NCBI GenBank assembly: GCA_016209225.1
Contig: JACQWO010000015.1
Coordinates: forward strand, 1-64,000
From: Desulfobacterales bacterium
GTDB lineage: Bacteria; Desulfobacterota; UBA8473
DNA: 64,000 bases
Reading direction: 5' to 3'
Under the pieces are notes generated by a model, which worked only from the letters and a program-made list of their open reading frames with translations, made no database searches and was not told where the DNA came from. Position numbers and translations under genes: made by a program. This document shows positions 24,618-33,711 of this stretch, one piece after another (within the stretch, counting starts at the first letter, position 1; each line of letters begins with the position of its first letter).

Positions 24618-25661
24618 ATGTCTTCATCTGTGACCAAGCGTCTCTCTTTTCTCGACCGTTTTTTGACCTTATGGATATTTCTTGGTATGTTCGTTGGGGT
24701 GATGTGGGGTTATTTATTCCCGGGCGTCAGAGAGGTGATCAACCTTTTTCAGATTGACACAACGAATATTCCTATTGCCATCGGTTTGATCTTGATGATG
24801 TATCCCCCCCTTGCCAAAGTAAAGTACGAGCAATTGGGCAAGGTATTTCGTAATGTCAAGGTTCTCGCCCTTTCCCTTGTCCAAAACTGGATTATCGGAC
24901 CCATCCTGATGTTCCTTCTGGCAATCCTCTTTCTCTCTGGACACCATGAATACATGGTAGGCCTAATCTTGATCGGTCTGGCGCGTTGTATCGCCATGGT
25001 GATAGTCTGGAACGACTTAGCAGCAGGAGACAGGGAATACTGTGCAGGACTGGTAGCATTTAACTCCATATTCCAGGTGCTCTTTTTCTCTGTCTATGCA
25101 TACATCTTTATCACCATGGTTCCTCAATGGATGGGATTGAAAGGAGCCATTGTGGCTATCTCCATCGGTCAGATAGCCAAAAGCGTCTTTATTTACCTGG
25201 GTATCCCTTTTATCGGGGGTATGATTACAAGATTTATTGGACTCAAGGTAAAAGGACGCAGATGGTACGAAGAAAAGTTTATCCCCAAGATCAGCCCCCT
25301 CACCCTGATTGCCCTGCTCTTTACCATACTGGTTATGTTCTCCCTCAAAGGTGAATATATCGTCCAGCTTCCTTTAGACGTGGTGCGGGTGGCAATCCCC
25401 CTCTGCTTCTATTTTGTGATCATGTTCCTCGTTTCCTTTTATCTGTCAATGAAAGTGGGCGCCACTTATGAGCAATCTACAACCCTGAGTTTTACCGCAG
25501 CATCAAACAATTTTGAACTGGCTATCGCTGTAGCTGTCGCTGTTTTTGGAATAGACTCAGGTCAGGCCTTTGCAGCGGTAATAGGCCCACTGGTAGAGGT
25601 GCCGGTGCTTATCAGTCTCGTCAACGTCGCGTTGTGGTTTAAGAGGAAGTATTTCTCATAG
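24618..25661 (+). CDS. acr3: Acr3-family arsenite efflux transporter
   Basis: A 347-residue membrane protein with ten predicted helices that exports arsenite. The essential helix-4 cysteine is C124 ([17 protein letters not shown]), and the helix-9 block [21 protein letters not shown] is diagnostic for Acr3. GGAGG lies upstream of the ATG. It is the last intact gene of the ArsR-headed island, which otherwise has no arsenate reductase (ArsC) gene; arsenite could be made elsewhere or by the thioredoxin-like proteins' partners. The 3' end overlaps a decayed ATPase gene on the other strand. Confidence 0.96.
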   Translation: MSSSVTKRLSFLDRFLTLWIFLGMFVGVMWGYLFPGVREVINLFQIDTTNIPIAIGLILMMYPPLAKVKYEQLGKVFRNVKVLALSLVQNWIIGPILMFLLAILFLSGHHEYMVGLILIGLARCIAMVIVWNDLAAGDREYCAGLVAFNSIFQVLFFSVYAYIFITMVPQWMGLKGAIVAISIGQIAKSVFIYLGIPFIGGMITRFIGLKVKGRRWYEEKFIPKISPLTLIALLFTILVMFSLKGEYIVQLPLDVVRVAIPLCFYFVIMFLVSFYLSMKVGATYEQSTTLSFTAASNNFELAIAVAVAVFGIDSGQAFAAVIGPLVEVPVLISLVNVALWFKRKYFS

Positions 25662-25918
25662 TTCAGCAAACAGCCCGTCCATCCCATCTGCAACTGCATC
25701 AAGCGGCACAGCGTGGATATTATCCGTCAGGGCATACCGCCGCGTCCCCGGATAGACCACGGCAATCCTTTCCAGCTTCAGGAGTTATTTGAATCCGGGG
25801 CGACAAACTCCCTCGCGATGGTGGTCTTGCCGCACTGCCTTGGGCCGACCAGAGAAACAACTCTGCTGCGGTGGAGAGATTCCTTAAGTTGCTGCATTAA
25901 CTCGTTTCGCGGTATCAT
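25656..25918 (-). pseudogene. Decayed AAA ATPase (DUF4143 type) with internal deletion
   Basis: The minus strand starts MIPRNELMQQLKESLHRSRV and continues VSLVGPRQCGKTTIAREFV, a Walker A of the DUF4143-containing ATPase family. After about 45 codons this frame stops (after DSNNS). In another frame the sequence resumes with KLERIAVVYPGTRRYALTDN and a short acidic tail, the usual C-terminus of the family. About 300 middle residues are missing. The gap 25662-25978 holds nothing else recognisable. Confidence 0.75.
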
Positions 25919-25978
25919 GGATACATAGTTACCATGAAAATAGAAAATGTCAATTCCTAATTTCGTGGAAGACTATCT

Positions 25979-27901
25979 TTAAACCTCCCACATTATCTGG
26001 CCGCAATCTCTTAAATCATAACCGCCTAGGGTTTTTACTGCCTGATGGAAAGCAGGAGAGGCTATCACATCTAAAATCCGCTGGATATACGGAGTATCCC
26101 AATATTCCTTCAGTATACAGAGATCGTACCTTTCCTCTGTCACGTAGATAAAATCCAGCCCCAAAGCACAGGCAGCAGCCCGGATGCCTAAGCCGGCATC
26201 AGCAGAGCCCCCGGCTACCGCAGCAGCTATCGCCATATGAGTAAACTCTTCTCTTTCATAGCCCTGGATTTGTCTGGCATCCAGACCAAGTTCCTTTAAA
26301 CGATAATCCAGCAATACCCGGGTTCCAGCTCCCCGCTGCCGATTAATAAACCTTACCTCAGAACACACCAGATCTTCAATCCCATGGATATTTTTAGGAT
26401 TTCCTGCTGCTGCCATCAGACCCTGCTCACGATAAACCAGATTTACCAGGATTACCGGCCGGTCAGGCAAAAATCTTTTAATATAAGAAATATTATACTC
26501 ACCTGTCTCCTCATCCAGGAGATGAGTTCCTGCACAGTGAGCTTCCCCCCTTTTTAAAGCCATCAGACCACCCAGGCTGCCTACATGGGAAGATGAAAGG
26601 GTTGCAGATGGGTATTTCTGGCGCAGGTAACTGGCCAGTACATCCAGAGCCACATCATGGCTGCCTATAATTACCGTTGTTTCTTTAATCTCCTTTAGTG
26701 GCCGAAGCAATTCAACCGTTGCTTCAGCTCCAGCCTCTATTCCCTCAGATAAACGAGGGAGACGCAATATCCCATCAGCCTTAATCAGTGAGGTGATCAA
26801 GCCGGCCGCGCGCGCCAGAGGGGTAGCGACAATCCTGTCCCCAACCTGGCCCAGTTTAACCCTGAGGAATTCTTCCATCCCTAAAACAGAGACTATCCGC
26901 TGGGAAATAACCGCTGTTGTCTTCTCCTGCTCTGGCAGAGTGCTTCCCTGTTTCATATATATGATCGGTTTTACAAAAAGCTCTGTAGATAGTATAGCAG
27001 AAACCGGGTAGCCTGGAACACCAACCACCGGCTTACCATTCACAGACCCCAAAACCACCGGCTTACCAGGCCTGGTAGCGACCCCGTGTACAAGCACAAT
27101 TCCCATCTCCCGAATTAAGGCAGCAGTGAAGTCCTCCCGTCCGGCAGAAGAACCTGCGTTAATCAAGACCAGATCAGCCTCTTTCAGCGCTTCGGCCAGG
27201 GCTTTTTTCAGCAATTCAAAATTATCAGGAACTTGCCCTTTTCTAATGGCCAGCCCACCCCATTCGGCTACTAAAGCCCCTAAAACACGGGTATTGTATT
27301 CAATAATGCTGCCCGCTATTAACTCTCCTCCCGGCTCTACCAGCTCGTTTCCAGTTGCCAGCAGAGCTAACCGTGGGCGGGGATGAACCTTTATCTCCGT
27401 TACCCCACCGGCCAGTATTCCACCTAAATCAACAGGGCGGATCCTGTGGTTGGCAGGTAAGATCATTTCCGTAGCCACTATATCTTCCCCAATGGGACGC
27501 ACGTTTTGCCAGGGAGAAAAAGCGCTTATAATTTCAAAGGCATCCTCACTTACAAAATGGACATCTTCGATCATAATAACCGTATCGTATCCTTCCGGCA
27601 GAGGCTCTCCTGTGTCTATTAATACAGCCTGTTCCCCAAGCTGTAACCTCAGCGGGGCGGCATCAGATGCCCCAAAGGTAGAAGATGCCCTAACCGCCAC
27701 TCCGTCCATAGCAGCAGCGTGGTAATGGGGAGATGAAATGCAGGCAAATACCGGCTCAGCCGTTATCCGTCCCACTGCATCTTCAGCAGGAACTCGCTCC
27801 GGCAGGCCAGGCTTTAAAGCCCCCTGTTCTTCCAAAAAATCAAGGTATTTTTTCAGCGCCTCTTCCCAGGGCTGGTCATCCAGATAAACATCCCTTTTCA
27901 T
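25979..27901 (-). CDS. MoeA fused to a periplasmic-binding-protein-like domain
   Basis: A 640-residue molybdenum cofactor protein. Residues about 1-400 are MoeA, which inserts molybdate or tungstate into molybdopterin: DGVAVRA, VLATGNELV, VLINAGSSAGREDFT and PVVGVPGYPVSAILS are visible. Residues about 405-640 are the type-2 substrate-binding-like domain (TTVIIGSHDVALDVLASYL, QRGAGTRVLLDYRLKEL, HMAIAAAVAGGSADAGLGI). The same fusion is known from many archaea and anaerobic bacteria. It follows a second MoeA gene 16 bases upstream, so two metal-insertion proteins are co-expressed. Confidence 0.92.
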   Translation of the reverse strand: MKRDVYLDDQPWEEALKKYLDFLEEQGALKPGLPERVPAEDAVGRITAEPVFACISSPHYHAAAMDGVAVRASSTFGASDAAPLRLQLGEQAVLIDTGEPLPEGYDTVIMIEDVHFVSEDAFEIISAFSPWQNVRPIGEDIVATEMILPANHRIRPVDLGGILAGGVTEIKVHPRPRLALLATGNELVEPGGELIAGSIIEYNTRVLGALVAEWGGLAIRKGQVPDNFELLKKALAEALKEADLVLINAGSSAGREDFTAALIREMGIVLVHGVATRPGKPVVLGSVNGKPVVGVPGYPVSAILSTELFVKPIIYMKQGSTLPEQEKTTAVISQRIVSVLGMEEFLRVKLGQVGDRIVATPLARAAGLITSLIKADGILRLPRLSEGIEAGAEATVELLRPLKEIKETTVIIGSHDVALDVLASYLRQKYPSATLSSSHVGSLGGLMALKRGEAHCAGTHLLDEETGEYNISYIKRFLPDRPVILVNLVYREQGLMAAAGNPKNIHGIEDLVCSEVRFINRQRGAGTRVLLDYRLKELGLDARQIQGYEREEFTHMAIAAAVAGGSADAGLGIRAAACALGLDFIYVTEERYDLCILKEYWDTPYIQRILDVIASPAFHQAVKTLGGYDLRDCGQIMWEV

Positions 27902-27917
27902 TTATATATCCTTCTGT

Positions 27918-29171
27918 CTAAAATACTTTAACCTTTACCTCTTCTCCAGCCTCAATTCCTTCCCGGCTGGCCGGGATTTTTGCCAGGCCATCTGCTTTTA
28001 CCATAGTAGCAATTAAACCCGACTTGCCAAGAACCGGTTCTGCACACAGCCTTCCACCTTTCTCGGACAACTTAACCCGCATGTAATCTTCCCGCCCAGC
28101 CGCAGAACGGACATTTCTGGTAAGGTAAGCCCGCAGTGGAAACTCAAGATTATTTCCTTTTTCATCAGGATAGCAGTTATATTTAATCAAGGGTTTTACC
28201 AACAGATCGAAGACCACCATAGCTGAAACCGGATGCCCTGGCAAGCCGAAAACCGGTTTACCCTCAACCACTGCCCCAATAGCAGGCTTTCCTGGACGTA
28301 TAGATATACCATGAAACAAAACTCCAGGTTTACCCAAAGAGGCAATCACCCCTCTTGCAACATCCCTTGCCCCCACTGAACTGCCACCGGAAATCAACAC
28401 CAGATCGTTTTCCTCTAAAGCCTTCATCATCAAACCCTGTAAAGCAGTAAATTCATCAGGAACAACACCGTAGAGAATTGGCAGACCTCCGCTTTCTATT
28501 ACCAGACCATAGAGTGTATACGAATTTACATCCCGCACCTGTCCTGGCTGCGGGGTCTCCTTAACATCCACCACTTCATCACCTGTAGAGATAATACCTG
28601 CCCGTATCGGGTTTCTTACCTCTACTGCTGTTATACCCAATGCTGCCAGTAACCCAATATCCTGAGGTCTCAGTCTATGACCCGACCGGAGAATAAGTGA
28701 TCCTTTTGACACGTCTTCGCCCCTGCGAACAACGTTTTCACCTGGGGCCACCGGCCTGGTAATACCAATTGTATATTCATTCAGCTCCTCGGTATATTCC
28801 AGCATAACAACTGCATCTGCCCCTGAAGGCAGCATACCACCGGTAGGGATTGCCCACACCTCTCCTGTCTCAAGAAAACCAATGGCCTCCTGCCCCATAA
28901 GAATTTCACCAGCCATCTTCAGGTAAGCAGGCAGGCTGACGGATGCCCCAAAGGTATCGCCGGCACGAACTGCAAAACCATCCATTGTAGAACGATCAAA
29001 GGATGGAATATCTTCCGGCGCCAGAACGTCTTTTAAAAGATATCGCCCATAAGCTTCATGGAGAAACACCTTTTCTCCGTCCTGCCTCCATTTAAGGTGC
29101 TGCATTAAGGATGCCCTTGCATCTTCAACTGTAAGGGTTTGAAAAAGCTCCATGTCTGACCCCAAATCCAT
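27918..29171 (-). CDS. moeA: Molybdopterin molybdenumtransferase MoeA
   Basis: A 417-residue MoeA: FDRSTMDGFAVRAGDTFGA, GIISTGDEVVD, VLISGGSSVGARDVARGVI and PVFGLPGHPVSAMVVF are all in place, followed by domain IV (AEPVLGKSGLIATMVKADGL). The ATG overlaps the stop of the TauE/SafE gene by one base (TAATG). An in-frame ATG seven codons on (MELFQTL) is an alternative start. Two different MoeA proteins in one operon are typical of anaerobes that use both molybdenum and tungsten enzymes; which metal each handles is not visible. Confidence 0.93.
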   Translation of the reverse strand: MDLGSDMELFQTLTVEDARASLMQHLKWRQDGEKVFLHEAYGRYLLKDVLAPEDIPSFDRSTMDGFAVRAGDTFGASVSLPAYLKMAGEILMGQEAIGFLETGEVWAIPTGGMLPSGADAVVMLEYTEELNEYTIGITRPVAPGENVVRRGEDVSKGSLILRSGHRLRPQDIGLLAALGITAVEVRNPIRAGIISTGDEVVDVKETPQPGQVRDVNSYTLYGLVIESGGLPILYGVVPDEFTALQGLMMKALEENDLVLISGGSSVGARDVARGVIASLGKPGVLFHGISIRPGKPAIGAVVEGKPVFGLPGHPVSAMVVFDLLVKPLIKYNCYPDEKGNNLEFPLRAYLTRNVRSAAGREDYMRVKLSEKGGRLCAEPVLGKSGLIATMVKADGLAKIPASREGIEAGEEVKVKVF

Positions 29172-30145
29172 TAGATAAAAAACTGCAAAACATACCTGAT
29201 AGCCAGGGAGGTTATAATCAACCCCAGCATCAGTTTGATGAATTTCTGTGGAACGAACTTCTGTAATCGCGCCCCGCAGTACATCCCGGCAAACCCGCCG
29301 GCCCCAAACAGGAAACCCAGGAGCCAGTCCGGCCTTGTAGAGAAACCTGTCTCTATTGGGATTACGCTGTAAAAGAAGACACCTGCAATAGATGTAAGAA
29401 AGGTGGCCATCAGTGCGGCACCAGCCACCGTATACACAGGCAGATTAAAGACCGCCACACAAAAAGGGGCGATAATCGCCCCGCCGCCTATCCCATAAGT
29501 CCCTCCAATGATGCCCACAATGAAGGCCAGTATAAACATGCCCACTGTATTGAAGGAAAAACAATGACCCCAGAATTCATATTCCACCCGGGTGGAGGAA
29601 AAAGATATGGTCTTGACCACAGCCTCTGCGGGAAGACCCGACGAGATCCTGGTTTTCTGCTCCTGTTTCAGCCTTTTAACATGCCGGTTGAATTTCTCAT
29701 CCAGGTCATTCATCTCCTTTTTTCCTTTTTGTGAGCGCGGGGTCATCTCGTAGAGAAGACGTCCCCCGATATACAGGAGCACACATCCGACAAACAGCTT
29801 AAAAGCGCTTGGGTCAGGCAGGTAAAAGACCCTGAGATAGTAGCCTATAAAAACCCCAGGCAGAGTCCCAACGATCACAACCCAGGTCAGCGGCCAGGCC
29901 ATGCGCCCTTCTTTCAGGTAGCGATAAACCCCGCTTGGTATGGCCACGATGTTAAACACAAAATTGGTGGCGCTGACCGATGGCGAGGTAAAATGGAGAA
30001 AGCTGACCTGAAATGGTAAGAGTAGAAAAGCCCCGGAAACACCGCCCATAGAAGTGAAAAAAGAGACAATGAATGCCACCAATGGAGGCACAAAAACCCA
30101 GGTATCAACACCAGAGACAGGGAAGTGCATTCTCAGAAGGTCCAT
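29171..30145 (-). CDS. TauE/SafE-family sulfite/anion exporter
   Basis: A 324-residue membrane protein with about eight helices in two similar halves: FTSMGGVSGAFLLLPFQV in the first, GIIGGTYGIGGGAIIAPFCV in the second, separated by a charged cytoplasmic loop (residues about 130-185). Family members move sulfite, sulfoacetate or other small organic or sulfur anions; substrate is not predictable. It is translationally coupled to moeA, which raises the possibility of transport of an oxyanion connected with the cofactor or its enzymes. Confidence 0.85.
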   Translation of the reverse strand: MDLLRMHFPVSGVDTWVFVPPLVAFIVSFFTSMGGVSGAFLLLPFQVSFLHFTSPSVSATNFVFNIVAIPSGVYRYLKEGRMAWPLTWVVIVGTLPGVFIGYYLRVFYLPDPSAFKLFVGCVLLYIGGRLLYEMTPRSQKGKKEMNDLDEKFNRHVKRLKQEQKTRISSGLPAEAVVKTISFSSTRVEYEFWGHCFSFNTVGMFILAFIVGIIGGTYGIGGGAIIAPFCVAVFNLPVYTVAGAALMATFLTSIAGVFFYSVIPIETGFSTRPDWLLGFLFGAGGFAGMYCGARLQKFVPQKFIKLMLGLIITSLAIRYVLQFFI

Positions 30146-30180
30146 AACTTTCTCCTTGTTTTATCGGCGACGTAAGTAGA

Positions 30181-30300
30181 GAAGTCAGGAGTCAGAAGTC
30201 AGAAGTCAGAATGAAAAGACAATTTCTGCTCGTTTTGTTCGTGGCTCAAGGCATAGGGTTAACCAATCTCTATTCTGGATTCTGACTCCTGACTTCTAAC
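30181..30300. repeat. Dispersed repeat, inverted partner of 4515-4631
   Basis: Reverse complement of the repeat downstream of kdsA, almost identical over more than 100 bp. It opens with stuttered GTCAGAAGTCAGAAGTCAGA and closes with TTCTGACTCCTGACTTCT. Confidence 0.85.
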
Positions 30301-30384
30301 CTACCATATCTCTACGGTAAAAGTAATAAAAAAGTTAATCAAAAAACCCTTGCAACCTTTTATAATAAAAAGGTAATATATAAA

Positions 30385-30509
30385 GTAGCTACTCAGGTAG
30401 GCACAAAGGCACAGAGCACCAAAGGCACAAAGTTAGGAAAAAAACAACGAAACGACCCTGCTCTGCTTTGTGCCTATGTGCCTTTGTCTCTTTGTGCCTG
30501 AATAGTTAC
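30385..30509. repeat. T1-type palindromic element (GGCACAAAGGCACA interior)
   Basis: Ends GTAGCTACTCAGG (30385-30397) and CTGAATAGTTAC (30498-30509). The interior is an inverted repeat of GGCACAAAGGCACAGAG-type words, the same words as the leaders of pyrK and pyrD. The gap 30146-30537 otherwise holds only the 30181 repeat and AT-rich sequence. Confidence 0.8.
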
Positions 30510-30537
30510 AAACCTTTTTAAAAGGAGGGATGTACCA

Positions 30538-31971
30538 ATGAATCCAATTAACCATCTGAGAGACTATATCGAACAGCTCAAAAAAGAGGGGTCTATAAGG
30601 ACAGATCTGCCGCCCAGAAAAGAAGAGAGATTCTATAACCCAGCCATTGAGACCTTGCCACGGGATAAGATAGAGGCAATAAGGGACAGCCATATATGCT
30701 ATATGGTCAAGTGGGCATACGAGAAATCCGAGTTCTATCGCAGGCTGTGGGACGAGAAAGGAATCAAACCATCTGATATCAATTGCTATGAAGACCTGGA
30801 GAAACTGCCTATATGGAGAAGGGATTCTATACTGAAAGACCAGAAAGATAACCCCCCGTATGGTACCAGGGTAGCTAATGACCTTCTGCCATATATCAAC
30901 AAGCTGCACAAATCTGTAGAGAGTTCCGGAACCAGGGTTTTGCTGCCCTGGACATTGGAAGAGTGGAGCATATTTCTTCAGGAGGTTTGGGGAAGAGCGT
31001 TCTGGATATGCGGATGGAGGCCAGGTGGAGTATATATAGTCCATGTCCCATTAGAAAAAGGTGATACAAGCGATTCTCTCACTATGCTAAGCCTGAAGAG
31101 GTTGGGAATCTTAACGTATGCGGAAGATTATGTAGGATTTATGAGGAACAGGGAAGATGCAATTAATTTTACCTCTCTTTTGAAAACGAACTTCAAACCG
31201 GTATGTACCCTTCTTAGCCCAAATTTTTTCTTGAAGCTGGGACACCAATTCGAAAGGATAGGGGTTGATTCCCCCTTTGATATAGTAAATGTCAAAGGGA
31301 AGGCTATCACACCAAAAATGCGTCAGGAGATAGCAGCACTCCACAAAAAGGCAATGCTGAATTACGTATATGAGACAACGGAACTTATCCTCTTCCCGGA
31401 GTGTTCATGGTCAGCGGAAAGGGGACTGAGTCAGATACATGAGCCCGAGGATCTGTATGTATCAGAATCTGCTGATCCGGAGACCGGCAAAAAGGTCTGT
31501 CAAGGAAAGAGAGGAGAATTAGTAGTAACATCTCTCTTTCATCATACTATGCCCCTTATCCGGTTCGGGACAGAAGATGTTATCCCCAATAAGTGGACTA
31601 CAGAGCCCTGTGGATGTGGGATAACACATAAGAGATGGCTTGCACCGGTTATTGGGTCTGTAAAAAATATCTTTAAGGTTAGAGGCAAAGAATTTCTACC
31701 ATGGGATGTAGAGTTGATCATTGCTGACATACCCAGTACAACTATGGTCTATCAACTAATATTAGATGATTGGGATATGGACACTCTTAAATTAAAGGTG
31801 GAGACCTTCAGAGACCTTCCCAATCAAGATTACGAAAGGGAAGTAAAGAAGATATTAGAAGAAAAACTGGGGGTGCCCGTTGACTTGGAACTGGTTCCAT
31901 CCAGGACAATTCCTGTATATCCCGGCAGTTTTAAATTTGAAAATGTTGTTGACGTCAGAGGGAGAAGATAA
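30538..31971 (+). CDS. Phenylacetate-CoA ligase / F390 synthetase-like adenylate-forming enzyme
   Basis: A 477-residue AMP-forming ligase of the PaaK type. The phosphate loop is SSGTRVLLPWT (a variant of SSGTTG), the A5-like motif is NYVYETTELILFPEC, and RFGTEDV plus the C-terminal FKVRGKEFLPWDVELII follow; a cysteine pair CGCGITH suggests the zinc site of some relatives. It probably activates an organic acid as an AMP or CoA ester. The B12-dependent mutase subunits follow 46 bases later on the same strand, so the acyl-CoA it makes may be the mutase substrate. Confidence 0.85.
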   Translation: MNPINHLRDYIEQLKKEGSIRTDLPPRKEERFYNPAIETLPRDKIEAIRDSHICYMVKWAYEKSEFYRRLWDEKGIKPSDINCYEDLEKLPIWRRDSILKDQKDNPPYGTRVANDLLPYINKLHKSVESSGTRVLLPWTLEEWSIFLQEVWGRAFWICGWRPGGVYIVHVPLEKGDTSDSLTMLSLKRLGILTYAEDYVGFMRNREDAINFTSLLKTNFKPVCTLLSPNFFLKLGHQFERIGVDSPFDIVNVKGKAITPKMRQEIAALHKKAMLNYVYETTELILFPECSWSAERGLSQIHEPEDLYVSESADPETGKKVCQGKRGELVVTSLFHHTMPLIRFGTEDVIPNKWTTEPCGCGITHKRWLAPVIGSVKNIFKVRGKEFLPWDVELIIADIPSTTMVYQLILDDWDMDTLKLKVETFRDLPNQDYEREVKKILEEKLGVPVDLELVPSRTIPVYPGSFKFENVVDVRGRR

Positions 31972-32017
31972 GGGACACCTGGGGTAGATTGAACAACAGA
32001 TAAAAGGGAGGATATTA

Positions 32018-33682
32018 ATGGAGGATAAGTTTGAAAAACTCGCAAAGGCATACAAAGAGGGGGCTAGCCGACTTAAAACATGGTCAGGATTTGAGGTAAA
32101 AGAGGTCTATAAGCCTGAAGACATGGAAGGAATTGATTACAAGAAGGATATAGGCTCCCCTGGTGAGTATCCTTTTACGCGCGGGATACACTCCGATATG
32201 TTCAGGGGAAGAATCTGGACCAAACGGGAAGTCTGCGGCTACGGCACCCCTGAAGACGTTAATGGTAGGGTTAAGTACCTGATTGAACAGGGGCAGACAG
32301 GGTTGAACGTGATCTTCGATTTGCCTACAAATTTTGGAATTGATTCCGACCACCCCTTTGCTGAAGGGGATGTTGGAGTCCTGGGTATGCCATACAACTC
32401 ATTGGCCGATATGGAAAAACTGATGGAAGGTATCCCCATGGAGACAGTAAGCATGTCTCTCATTGCATCATCCTGTAGCGCCCCTGTGGTAATGTCTCAG
32501 TACGTGGCGCTGGGTAAGAATAGAGGACTGGATATATCGAAGTTTAGAGGCACTATACAGAATGATCCGGCCCACCACTATTACAGCGGCTATAGGGACA
32601 AATTTTTGCCCATTGATGTTATGGTCGAAAATGCCATAGATATCGTAGAGTACTGTGCGAGATACATGCCATCATGGTATACAATGAATATAAATATGTA
32701 TGACTTGCGTGAGCAGGGGATAAATGCTGCCCAGGAGATAGCCTTTGGCTCAGCTTTTGGTATTGATTACATAAAGAAGAGTTTAGAGCGGGGGCTGGAT
32801 ATAGACAGTTTTGCTCCAAGGATTGCCTTTTACTGCTCTGCTCATCTGGACTTCTTTGAAGAGATAGCAAAGCTTCGGGCTGCACGGAGGGTTTGGGCAA
32901 GAATCATGAAGGAGAGATTCGGTGCAAAAGATCCCAGGTCATGGAAGTTCAAATTCGGTGTTCATACTGCCGGCTGTTCACTTGTTCCTCAACAGCCATT
33001 AAATAATATAATTCGGGTAGCCTACGAAGCGATGGCTGCTGTGTTGGGAGGGGTGCAGTCCCTGCACTGCTGTTCCTACGATGAACCTATCTGCCTGCCT
33101 ACGGAGCAGTCTCACAGACTGGCATTGAGAACCCAGCAAATTCTAGCCTATGAAACAGGGGTAGCAAGCGTGGCAGACCCTCTGGCAGGTTCATATTATA
33201 TTGAAAACCTAACTAACAGGATCGAGGAAGAGGCAGTAAGCATTATGAAGGAGATTGAGGAGATGGGCGGTATGATAGAAGCGGTAAAGAAGGGTTGGTA
33301 TGAAAAGGAGATAGAAAAGGCCTCCCTGGAGTATCAGAAAGAGGTAGAGACTAAGGAACGAGTTGTAGTCGGGGTAAATGAATTTACCATACCGCCTGAA
33401 GATGATACAAAAGAGGAGGTTCATGTAACCCCGCCTGAATCAATCACAAAACAGATAGCGAATGTGAAGGAGCTTAAGAAAACAAGGGACAAGGAAAGGG
33501 TTAAGAAACAGTTAGACATTTTGTATAAAAAGGCAAAGGAGAAAGAGAAAAGGGAGAATCTGCTTCCCTTCATAATAGATGCCACATCTTCCTACGCTAC
33601 TATAGGTGAGATATTGGGGACTATCAGGATGGCCAACGGTCTGAGTTATGATCCCCTTAATATAGTGAAACCGCCGTTTTAG
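32018..33682 (+). CDS. B12-dependent acyl-CoA mutase, large (catalytic) subunit, divergent
   Basis: A 554-residue TIM-barrel subunit of the methylmalonyl-CoA mutase family (GLNVIFDLPTNFGIDSDHP, GTIQND, AFAPR-like SFAPRIAF, EIAKLRAARRVWA, EAMAAVLGGVQSLH). Compared by eye with Propionibacterium MutB, Tyr89 of RQYAGF is Val72 (REVCGY), Arg207 falls near Gly191, and catalytic His244 of SGYHMQE is Asp229 (NMYDLRE). These changes rule out a plain methylmalonyl-CoA mutase and do not match the Phe or Ile variants of isobutyryl- or hydroxyisobutyryl-CoA mutase. It is followed by its B12 subunit. Confidence 0.9.
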   Translation: MEDKFEKLAKAYKEGASRLKTWSGFEVKEVYKPEDMEGIDYKKDIGSPGEYPFTRGIHSDMFRGRIWTKREVCGYGTPEDVNGRVKYLIEQGQTGLNVIFDLPTNFGIDSDHPFAEGDVGVLGMPYNSLADMEKLMEGIPMETVSMSLIASSCSAPVVMSQYVALGKNRGLDISKFRGTIQNDPAHHYYSGYRDKFLPIDVMVENAIDIVEYCARYMPSWYTMNINMYDLREQGINAAQEIAFGSAFGIDYIKKSLERGLDIDSFAPRIAFYCSAHLDFFEEIAKLRAARRVWARIMKERFGAKDPRSWKFKFGVHTAGCSLVPQQPLNNIIRVAYEAMAAVLGGVQSLHCCSYDEPICLPTEQSHRLALRTQQILAYETGVASVADPLAGSYYIENLTNRIEEEAVSIMKEIEEMGGMIEAVKKGWYEKEIEKASLEYQKEVETKERVVVGVNEFTIPPEDDTKEEVHVTPPESITKQIANVKELKKTRDKERVKKQLDILYKKAKEKEKRENLLPFIIDATSSYATIGEILGTIRMANGLSYDPLNIVKPPF

Positions 33683-33711
33683 GCAATAGAGTTGAGGAGT
33701 ATATAATCGCT

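Noticed and set aside
24410-24637. Minus-strand frame as a transposase fragment
   Set aside because: The 7-bp inverted ends are suggestive, but no transposase motif or family could be recognised.
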